Notes under the pieces: generated by a model | Told to the model about the DNA's origin: nothing | The model's input: the letters and a program-made list of their open reading frames with translations, nothing else | The model's database searches: none | Part shown: positions 1 through 5,704 of the stretch, piece after piece | Layout: each line of letters starts with the position of its first letter | Numbering within the stretch: the stretch's first letter is position 1 | Made by a program: the position numbers and the translations under genes | From: an uncultured Bacillota bacterium | GTDB lineage: Bacteria > Bacillota > Clostridia > Peptostreptococcales > Anaerovoracaceae | Direction of reading: 5' to 3' | DNA: 6,784 bases | NCBI GenBank assembly: GCA_959606705.1 | Contig: CAUHLX010000156.1 | Location: 1-6,784 of the forward strand

Positions 1-1
1 C

Positions 2-1282
2 AGACCTTTCGTGGTGTTCGACACACTGCGCAAATATCTGGAGTATCGGGGAAACCATGTGAAATTCGTGCAGAACTTCACGGACGTGGACGATAAGATC
101 ATCAACAAAGCGAGAGAAGAGCACAGCACGGCCCAGGAGGTCGCGGATAAATACATCGAGGAATATTACAAGGACGCCGGAGCGCTGAACGTGCGCAAGG
201 CCACGGTCCATCCCAGAGTGACGGAGAACATGAATGAGATCATCGCCTTCGTGAAGGACCTCATCGACAAGGGGTTTGCCTACGAGGTGGACGGAGACGT
301 GTACTACAGCACCAGGAAGTTTGAAGATTACGGCAAGCTGTCGGGTCAGAACATCGAGGATCTGGAGTCCGGAGCGCGGATCGAAGTGGGCGAAAAGAAA
401 CAGGACCCGCTGGACTTCGCCTTGTGGAAAGCGCAGAAGACGGACGATGAGATCGCCTGGGATTCGCCTTGGGGCAAGGGGCGGCCGGGCTGGCACATCG
501 AGTGCTCGGTGATGTCTACCAAATATCTGGGTGAAACCATCGACATTCACGCGGGCGGTCAGGATCTGACCTTCCCCCATCATGAAAATGAGATCGCTCA
601 GACGGAGGCGGAGACCGGAAAGCCCTTCGCCAACTACTGGATGCACAACGGCTACATTACCATCGACAATGAAAAGATGTCCAAATCGAAGGGGAATTTC
701 TTTACGGTGAGAGATATTCTGCAGGACTATGACGGGGAAGTGATTCGGTTTTTCCTGCTCTCCGGTCATTACAGAAGCCCCATCAACTTCAGCCGCGAGC
801 TCATGGATCAAGCCAAGAACGGCTTGGCCCGGATGCAGAACGCCAAGAACAATTTAAAACATCTGATCGCGAACGGCGAAGGCGCCATGACCGACGGGGA
901 GAAGGAAAGCCTGGCCGCCATGGGCCGCCGGCGGGAGGAATTCATTTCCTACATGGATGACGACCTCAATACGGCGGACGCCATCAGCGCGGTTTTCGAG
1001 CTGGTGCGGGACATCAACAGCGCGGCGAAGGACGGGGCCGGCAAAGAATTTGCTCAGGAATGTCTGAAGCTGCTCACGGAGCTGACCGACGTGCTGGGGC
1101 TTTTGCAGGAAAGCGGCGTCGAGGAACAGATCGACGATGAAATTCAAAAGCTGGTAGACGAGCGCCAGGCGGCCCGCAAAGCCAAGGATTTCGCCCGGGC
1201 GGACGAAATCCGCGATCTTCTGAAAGCGCGGGGGATCACCCTTGAGGATACTCCTCAAGGCGTTCGGATCGTGAAGGAATAG
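2..1282 (+). CDS. cysS: Cysteine--tRNA ligase (5'-truncated by window edge)
   Basis: Cytoplasmic class I aminoacyl-tRNA synthetase that activates cysteine with ATP and loads it onto tRNA-Cys. The frame is open from base 2 and begins RPFVVFDTLRKYLEY, the stretch that normally follows the HIGH-type motif. By comparison with the 461-residue E. coli enzyme, about 40 N-terminal residues, including HIGH and the first zinc cysteine, lie outside the window. The GTG at 11 is an internal valine, not the start. Visible signatures are FTDVDDKII, the zinc ligands Cys (503-505), His (578-580) and Glu (590-592) in WHIECS...PHHENE with E. coli spacing, the KMSKS loop (674-688), and the C-terminal helical anticodon-binding part ending in LEDTPQGVRI, which is typical of the family C-terminus. 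The TAG stop is followed 23 nt later by the AI-2E gene, so the two are probably cotranscribed. Identification is near certain; only the N-terminus is unseen. Confidence 0.97.
   Translation, partial: RPFVVFDTLRKYLEYRGNHVKFVQNFTDVDDKIINKAREEHSTAQEVADKYIEEYYKDAGALNVRKATVHPRVTENMNEIIAFVKDLIDKGFAYEVDGDVYYSTRKFEDYGKLSGQNIEDLESGARIEVGEKKQDPLDFALWKAQKTDDEIAWDSPWGKGRPGWHIECSVMSTKYLGETIDIHAGGQDLTFPHHENEIAQTEAETGKPFANYWMHNGYITIDNEKMSKSKGNFFTVRDILQDYDGEVIRFFLLSGHYRSPINFSRELMDQAKNGLARMQNAKNNLKHLIANGEGAMTDGEKESLAAMGRRREEFISYMDDDLNTADAISAVFELVRDINSAAKDGAGKEFAQECLKLLTELTDVLGLLQESGVEEQIDDEIQKLVDERQAARKAKDFARADEIRDLLKARGITLEDTPQGVRIVKE
1240..1260 (+). repeat. Perfect 9-bp hairpin inside the 3' end of cysS
   Basis: The arms CCTTGAGGA (1240-1248) and TCCTCAAGG (1252-1260) are exact reverse complements around a 3-nt loop. 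They lie in the LEDTPQG codons, about 20 nt before the cysS stop. No T-run follows, so this is not an intrinsic terminator. It could be an RNA stability or processing stem at the cysS/AI-2E gene boundary, or a by-product of codon choice in a conserved motif. Confidence 0.6.
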
Positions 1283-1305
1283 GAAGGTTTCCGGAAGGCG
1301 AGCTT

Positions 1306-2556
1306 ATGAAATTCAAATACGACAACAAATATTTATACTGGGGGGTCACGGCGTTTTCGGTGATCTGCTGCAGTGTGATGTTCTTCTTCCTGATTTACCG
1401 CATGGATGTGGTGAAGGAAGTGCTGGACCTGATTCTCAGGGTGCTGTCTCCGATTATCTACGGGCTTGCCATGGCTTATTTGCTCACGCCGATCTACAAT
1501 TTTTTCGAGTATAAATGTTATCGCCTGCTTCGAGGGCGTCTCAACTCGGAACGGGTGGAGTGGGGCACGGCTCGATGTGTGAGCACCATCTTCACCATCA
1601 CGCTGGCGCTGTCCGTGGTCGCTACGGTGATCGGCATGATGCTTCCCCAATTGGTGGAAAGCATGATCAACGTGGCGGAGAGCATGCCGGGAAACATCAG
1701 CAGGCTCAACCGCTGGCTGAATGAGCTGCTGATTCAGCGGCCCGAGCTGGCCGACCCGGTCAACGCCCTGGTTAATCGAGCGATGCGGCAGGCGGATTCG
1801 TGGCTTCAGACGGAGTTTATTCCTAATATTACTTCGATCGTGGCGGGGGTGTCCACCAGCATCATGGGGGTGGCCAACGCGATCATGGACCTGCTGGTGG
1901 GAGTCATTATCTGCGTGTACGCGCTGAACAGCAAGCGAACCTTCGCGGCGCAGGGCAAGAAAGTAATCTACAGTCTGCTCAGCCGCCGCCGGGCAAATTC
2001 GCTTATTGAGGATATTCGATTCACCCATAAGACCTTCGGCGGATTCATCTACGGAAAGCTGCTGGATTCGCTGATTATCGGGATCTTGTGCTTTGTCTGC
2101 ATCAGTCTGATGAAAATGCCCTATGTGATGCTGATCAGCGTGGTAATCGGGATCACCAATATCATCCCCTTCTTCGGACCCTTTATCGGAGCCATTCCCT
2201 CGGCGCTGCTGGTGCTGACCGTGTCTCCCCTTCAGTGCGTGTATTTCCTGGTTTTCGTGCTGATACTGCAGCAGGTGGACGGAAACATCATCGGGCCGAA
2301 AATCCTGGGCGATTCCACGGGACTGACCAGCTTTTGGGTCATCTTCGCCATTTTGCTGGGAGGCGGATTGTTCGGATTCCCGGGCATGGTTCTGGGCGTT
2401 CCGGTCTTCGCGGTGATTTACGCCTTCATCAGCCGCCACATCGACCATTCACTGCGCAGGAAGGGACTGCGGACGGAAACGAAGGCTTACTTAAAGCTGG
2501 ACCATGTGGACGTGGAAACCGATAACTACGTGGAGCGCAAGGGCGGTGTTTCATAG
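1306..2556 (+). CDS. AI-2E family (PF01594) multi-pass membrane permease
   Basis: Inner-membrane protein of the AI-2E/UPF0118 family, 416 residues, a usual length. Family members include the E. coli autoinducer-2 exporter TqsA and proteins reported as Na+/H+ antiporters; the substrate here cannot be read from sequence. Hydrophobic segments fall at about residues 11-31, 41-61, 92-113, 181-207, 246-267, 273-306 (possibly two), 308-323 and 341-375. Between the third and fourth is a soluble amphipathic stretch (about 115-175), as is typical. Hallmark motifs are TNIIPFFGPFIGAIP (284-298) and GNIIGPKILG (326-335), followed by a glycine-rich last membrane block (LLGGGLFGFPGMVLGVPVF). The tail after 378 is charged and predicted cytoplasmic. 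The ATG at 1306 is supported by GGAAGG at 1293-1298. The family call is firm; quorum-signal transport should not be assumed. Its place between cysS and a phosphoesterase gives no functional clue. Confidence 0.93.
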   Translation: MKFKYDNKYLYWGVTAFSVICCSVMFFFLIYRMDVVKEVLDLILRVLSPIIYGLAMAYLLTPIYNFFEYKCYRLLRGRLNSERVEWGTARCVSTIFTITLALSVVATVIGMMLPQLVESMINVAESMPGNISRLNRWLNELLIQRPELADPVNALVNRAMRQADSWLQTEFIPNITSIVAGVSTSIMGVANAIMDLLVGVIICVYALNSKRTFAAQGKKVIYSLLSRRRANSLIEDIRFTHKTFGGFIYGKLLDSLIIGILCFVCISLMKMPYVMLISVVIGITNIIPFFGPFIGAIPSALLVLTVSPLQCVYFLVFVLILQQVDGNIIGPKILGDSTGLTSFWVIFAILLGGGLFGFPGMVLGVPVFAVIYAFISRHIDHSLRRKGLRTETKAYLKLDHVDVETDNYVERKGGVS

Positions 2557-2594
2557 CCTCACGGCGGGAGCGGTTCGGAAAAGGAGCGGGGAAA

Positions 2595-3080
2595 ATGAAG
2601 CTTTTGATTCTCAGCGATACGCACGGCCGGATCGAGGCGGCGGAAGAGCTGTATGGACGGCTGACCGGAATCGATCGAATACTGCATTTGGGAGATCTGA
2701 CCACTGACGCCTCCCGATTGGCGGCGGATTTGGGGGTCGAGGTGATTTCCGTTCCGGGAAATATGGATGGTTCTTTTTCCAAGGGGGATCATCAGGTGCT
2801 GGAGACGGAGTGGGGCCGGATTCTGCTGGTTCATGGGCACATGCATCAGGCCAAAAGCGGTTTGCTGAAACTTCGGTATCAGGCGGAGGAATCGAATTGC
2901 GGCGCGGTGTTCTTCGGACACACCCACTCCCCTCTGTGGATCAAAGAGGACGGAATATACTTTCTCAATCCCGGAAGCCTGTCGCTGCCTCGGGGCGGAA
3001 CGCAGGGCTCCTATGCCATTGTTCACACGTCGGCGGAAGAGCTGGAAGCGTCGGTGCTGTATTTGCCCCGAAAAAGGTGA
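2595..3080 (+). CDS. YfcE/MJ0936-family metallophosphoesterase
   Basis: Small cytosolic calcineurin-like phosphodiesterase of 161 residues, the normal size for this family. The complete metal-binding set is visible in order: SDTHG (Asp8, His10), LGD (Asp34), GNMD (Asn57; many relatives have GNCD), HGH (His80-His82) and GHTH (His109, His111), followed by the family's NPGS (125-128). It should bind two divalent metals (commonly Mn2+) and cleave phosphodiester bonds. Biochemically studied relatives act on artificial phosphodiesters, and the physiological substrate is unknown. AAGGAG at 2581-2586, 8 nt before the ATG, supports the start. It is 38 nt downstream of the AI-2E gene and is the last gene of this unit, with a terminator about 45 nt after the stop. 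The family call is firm; the cellular role is open. Confidence 0.94.
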   Translation: MKLLILSDTHGRIEAAEELYGRLTGIDRILHLGDLTTDASRLAADLGVEVISVPGNMDGSFSKGDHQVLETEWGRILLVHGHMHQAKSGLLKLRYQAEESNCGAVFFGHTHSPLWIKEDGIYFLNPGSLSLPRGGTQGSYAIVHTSAEELEASVLYLPRKR

Positions 3081-3123
3081 AACCGATCGATGTTTGATCC
3101 GGTGATTTACGAAGAGGAAAAGA

Positions 3124-3172
3124 GCGCTTTGAGCAGACGGCCAACCGTCAAGGCTCGAGGCGTTTTCTTTTT
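3124..3172 (+). terminator. Intrinsic terminator of the cysS-AI-2E-phosphoesterase unit
   Basis: A two-part hairpin. The outer stem CGCTTTGAGC (3125-3134) pairs with GCTCGAGGCG (3153-3162) with two G-U wobbles. The inner stem GACGG (3136-3140) pairs with CCGTC (3145-3149) around a CCAA loop, with a small A/AAG internal loop between the stems. A T-rich tail with one C (3163-3172) follows directly. Its position shortly after the phosphoesterase stop and before a strong promoter fits a transcription-unit boundary. Folding was done by eye. Confidence 0.8.
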
Positions 3173-3214
3173 CCCCGCGGCCGGAGCTTCCCGAGGCTGA
3201 CTTTAGCCTTGACG
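3146..3214. repeat. Perfect 10-bp inverted repeat spanning terminator and fabH -35
   Basis: CGTCAAGGCT (3146-3155) and AGCCTTGACG (3205-3214) are exact reverse complements 49 nt apart. The left arm lies in the descending side of the terminator; the right arm contains the whole -35 hexamer of the fabH promoter. The right arm also takes part in a short local repeat, AGGCT (3194-3198) with AGCCT (3205-3209). It may be a protein-binding or structural element, or chance. Confidence 0.5.
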
Positions 3215-3237
3215 TTCCAGTGGACAAAAAATATAAT
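3209..3237 (+). promoter_or_regulatory. Sigma-A promoter of the fabH-fabF-fusion operon
   Basis: The -35 TTGACG (3209-3214) and the exact consensus -10 TATAAT (3232-3237) are separated by the optimal 17 nt. The spacer end and the downstream region are AT-rich in an otherwise GC-rich window. The predicted transcription start is around 3243-3245, giving a leader of about 40 nt before fabH. With such a strong core promoter, repression by the adjacent operator is the likely control mode. Confidence 0.9.
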
Positions 3238-3241
3238 GAAA

Positions 3242-3273
3242 TCAAATAGTTTGACGATCAAAGTATTTTTGAT
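3242..3273. promoter_or_regulatory. FabT-box-like operator: four alternating half-sites
   Basis: TCAAA (3242-3246), TTTGA (3250-3254), TCAAA (3258-3262) and TTTGA (3268-3272) alternate across the predicted transcription start and leader. The central pair forms TTTGA-CGA-TCAAA. Over positions 3248-3264 it matches 13 of the 16 defined bases of the FabT box ANTTTGATTATCAAATT known from Streptococcus. The last pair also reads as ATCAAA (3257-3262), 5 nt, TTTGAT (3268-3273). A MarR dimer bound here would block initiation or early elongation. The likely binder is the MarR domain encoded at 5705 in the same operon; this is inferred, not shown. Confidence 0.72.
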
Positions 3274-3288
3274 AGGAGGGACAATTTG
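3274..3288 (+). promoter_or_regulatory. Strong ribosome binding site fixing a TTG start for fabH
   Basis: AGGAGG at 3274-3279 is followed by 6 nt and then TTG (3286-3288), which opens the frame GITVTGTGRALP. No ATG or GTG lies in this frame near the FabH N-terminus, and the protein sequence begins as FabH should. The TTG is therefore the best start. The ribosome binding site abuts the last operator half-site. Confidence 0.88.
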
Positions 3289-4407
3289 GGGATAACGGTA
3301 ACAGGAACGGGCAGAGCGCTGCCTGCTCTTAAGGTGGATAATAAGGAGCTGGAAAAGCTGGTGGACACCAGTCACGAGTGGATCGTTTCCAGAACCGGGA
3401 TGGAAAACCGCTATGTGGCGGTGGAAGAGACGGGAGTGGATCTGGCTGTGGCGGCGGCGAAGAAAGCGTGCGGCTGGGAAGCCGGAGGCTGGTCGTCGAT
3501 GGCGGTCGCGCCGGAAGAAATCGGACTGGTCATCGTGGCTACGGTTTCGCCGGATCAGCTGGTGCCGTCCATGGCGGCGCTGGTCAAGAAGGAACTGGGG
3601 CTGCCCAACGCGGTGGTGTTCGATCTGAACTCCGCCTGCAGCGGGTTCGTGTATTCCGCTTGGGTAGCGGAAAGTCTTATGAAGGCAGGGCTCTCGGGAA
3701 CGCCTACCAATCAGATCGATCGAGCTTTGGTCATCGGAGTGGAACGGCTGTCCCGGATCGTGGATTGGACGGATCGCGGGACCTGCGTTCTCTTCGGAGA
3801 CGGAGCGGGAGCCATGGTGCTTTCGAGAATCCGCCGGCCGGAGGGAATTCTAGGCAGCTTCTTTAAAAATTACGACGATGAGGGAGGCGCTCTGGCGGTG
3901 GGCATGGATTATCCCCGCACGCCTTTTGATCCGCAGGGAACCGCGGCGGGTGCCGCCGGCGGAGAACGGCAGCTGAAGATCCGTATGAACGGCAGCTTGA
4001 CTTATAAGTTCGCGGTTCACGCCTTGGTGGAAGTGATGAGGGAGGTTCTGGACCGCACCGGGGTCAGCGCGGACGAAGTGGCGTTTTACGTACCCCATCA
4101 GGCAAATCTGAGGATCATCAAATCCGCGGCGCAGAGAATGAAGCAGCCCTTGGAAAAATTTCAGATGAATATGAGTCAGACGGGCAATACCTCCGCGGCC
4201 AGCGTGCCCATGGTCCTGTCCGAGCTGATGGAAAGCGGCAAAGTGAAAAACGGCGACAAGATCATGATGGCTGGTTTCGGCGGAGGTCTTTCCGCGGGGG
4301 CCATCCTGTTCGAGGCGGTATCGGAGCCGCAGTCCGGTCTCGGTGAAAAAGCCAAGGTATCGTCCGGCTATCTTCGGGCGCTGATGAATGAAAGCGACAG
4401 AATGTAA
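3286..4407 (+). CDS. fabH: Beta-ketoacyl-ACP synthase III (KAS III)
   Basis: Thiolase-fold condensing enzyme that starts type II fatty-acid synthesis by joining an acyl-CoA primer to malonyl-ACP in the cytosol. The catalytic triad is complete: Cys118 (NSACSGF), His271 (PHQANLRII) and Asn301 (GNTSAAS). The CoA-site motif SHEWIVSRTG (Trp32, Arg36 region), VLFGDGAGAMVL and the C-terminal GFGGGLSAGAILFE are present. At 373 residues it is longer than the usual 310-330. The extra length lies in loops near residues 63-77 and 136-146 and in a hydrophilic tail of about 28 residues (346-373). It is the first gene after the sigma-A promoter and FabT-box-like operator, with a TTG start behind a strong Shine-Dalgarno sequence. 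fabF follows after 33 nt with no terminator between. Primer preference (acetyl or branched) cannot be read reliably. Confidence 0.97.
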   Translation: MGITVTGTGRALPALKVDNKELEKLVDTSHEWIVSRTGMENRYVAVEETGVDLAVAAAKKACGWEAGGWSSMAVAPEEIGLVIVATVSPDQLVPSMAALVKKELGLPNAVVFDLNSACSGFVYSAWVAESLMKAGLSGTPTNQIDRALVIGVERLSRIVDWTDRGTCVLFGDGAGAMVLSRIRRPEGILGSFFKNYDDEGGALAVGMDYPRTPFDPQGTAAGAAGGERQLKIRMNGSLTYKFAVHALVEVMREVLDRTGVSADEVAFYVPHQANLRIIKSAAQRMKQPLEKFQMNMSQTGNTSAASVPMVLSELMESGKVKNGDKIMMAGFGGGLSAGAILFEAVSEPQSGLGEKAKVSSGYLRALMNESDRM

Positions 4408-4440
4408 CGTACTATAGTCACTGAAAAGGAGAGAATCATT

Positions 4441-5673
4441 ATGACTAAGAGAGCTGTGATCACTGGTTTGGGAGCGGTTACTCCCCTGGGGAACAACGTT
4501 GTGGATTTTTGGGAAAGCATCAAGGCCGGGAAAAACGGAATTGCCGAAATCACTCACTTCGACCCGTCCGATCAAAAGGCGATCATGGGGGCGGAAGTGA
4601 AGAATTACGAACATCCGGACCGTCGGGAAGGCAAACGGATGGATCTGTTCTGCCAGTACGGCGTGACCGCCGCGAGGGAAGCGCTGACGGACAGTGGACT
4701 GGAAAGCGGAGTCAACATCGACGAGGGGCGGTTCGGAGTCATCGTCGGCAGCGGAATCGGCGGGATTATGACCATTGAAAAGGAAGTCGCCCGGGCTCTG
4801 GAAAACGGAATCAAGCGGGTTTCGCCGCTGATGGTGCCCATGGTCATCGGAAACATCCTGGCGGGACACGTATCCATGGCTGCCAAGGCCAAGGGAGAGA
4901 GCTTAGGCGTGATCACCGCCTGCACCACGGGAACCAACGCGGTGGGCGAAGCCTTCCGCCAGATTAAACACGGCTATGCGGACGCAGTGATTGCAGGAGC
5001 GTCGGAGGCGTCCTTCGCGCCGGTATCCTTCGCGGCGTTTGCCAACATGACCGCGCTGTCCACCAGAACGGACCCCGACCGCTGTTCCACCCCCTTTGAC
5101 AAGGAACGGGACGGATTTGTCATGGGCGAGGGTGCCGCAATGCTCATCGTGGAGGAACTGGAGCACGCCAAGGCCAGAGGTGCCAAGATCTATGGCGAGG
5201 TAGTGGGCTACGGAAGCACCTCGGATGCCTATCACATCACCATGCCCGATCCGGCGGGAGAGCAGCCTGCGCGGGCGATGCGCCTGGCACTCGACGAAGC
5301 GGGGATCGCTCCGGAACAGCTTTCTTATATCAATGCACACGGAACCTCCACTCCGTACAACGATTCCACGGAGACCAAGGCGATCAAGGCGGTCTTTGGA
5401 AAGGCGGCCTATGATATTCCGGTGAGCTCTACCAAGAGCATGACCGGACACGCCTTGGGAGCCGCCGGCGCCATGGAGGCGGTGATCTGCCTGAGAGCGC
5501 TTCAGGAGGGAGTCATTCCTCCGACCATCAATCTGCGGGTGCCGGACCCGGAACTGGATCTGGATTACGTTCCCGACCACGCCCGGAAGGCCGAGCTGAC
5601 TTACGCGCTGTCCAACTCCTTCGGATTTGGCGGACACAATGGCTGTCTGCTGTTCGCCAAGTGGGCGGAATAA
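4441..5673 (+). CDS. fabF: Beta-ketoacyl-ACP synthase II (KAS II)
   Basis: Elongating condensing enzyme of type II fatty-acid synthesis that extends acyl-ACP by two carbons from malonyl-ACP. At 410 residues it is standard length. The Cys-His-His set is intact: Cys161 in TACTTGTNAVG, His300 in NAHGTSTPYND and His337 in STKSMTGHALGAAG, with Lys332 in the usual place. The C-terminal gating/fold motif NSFGFGGHNG is present. The ATG follows AAGGAGAG (4426-4433) at good spacing. It is the second gene of the fab operon, between fabH and the MarR-oxidoreductase fusion. No acyl carrier protein gene lies between fabH and fabF, unlike the streptococcal layout. FabF is preferred over FabB from overall sequence and Gram-positive context. 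Confidence 0.97.
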   Translation: MTKRAVITGLGAVTPLGNNVVDFWESIKAGKNGIAEITHFDPSDQKAIMGAEVKNYEHPDRREGKRMDLFCQYGVTAAREALTDSGLESGVNIDEGRFGVIVGSGIGGIMTIEKEVARALENGIKRVSPLMVPMVIGNILAGHVSMAAKAKGESLGVITACTTGTNAVGEAFRQIKHGYADAVIAGASEASFAPVSFAAFANMTALSTRTDPDRCSTPFDKERDGFVMGEGAAMLIVEELEHAKARGAKIYGEVVGYGSTSDAYHITMPDPAGEQPARAMRLALDEAGIAPEQLSYINAHGTSTPYNDSTETKAIKAVFGKAAYDIPVSSTKSMTGHALGAAGAMEAVICLRALQEGVIPPTINLRVPDPELDLDYVPDHARKAELTYALSNSFGFGGHNGCLLFAKWAE

Positions 5674-5704
5674 GCCAAAGGTTCGATGGAAAGCGATATG
5701 GCGA

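Noticed and set aside
1333..2448. A 371-codon minus-strand open frame opposite the AI-2E gene.
   Set aside because: The His/Gln/Asp-rich composition is what the complement of a membrane-protein gene gives. No start context or domain.
3090..3200. A 36-codon open frame (MFDPVIYEEEKSALS...) after the phosphoesterase, with AAGGTGA upstream.
   Set aside because: Most of it runs through the terminator hairpin and T-tail, and its 3' part (poly-Phe then Ala/Gly) follows that structure. I recognise no family. Probably chance.
3251..3256. A second TTGACG as an alternative -35 box.
   Set aside because: No -10-like hexamer lies 16-18 nt downstream (that position is the fabH ribosome binding site). The bases belong to the operator half-site.
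4409..4418. ACTATAGT palindrome between fabH and fabF as a possible operator or promoter.
   Set aside because: Only 8 bp, no -35/-10 pair at proper spacing, and it does not match the TTTGA/TCAAA half-site. fabF is best read as cotranscribed with fabH.
3850..4869. A 339-codon minus-strand open frame across the fabH/fabF junction.
   Set aside because: It crosses two genes with intact catalytic motifs on the + strand and resembles no family.
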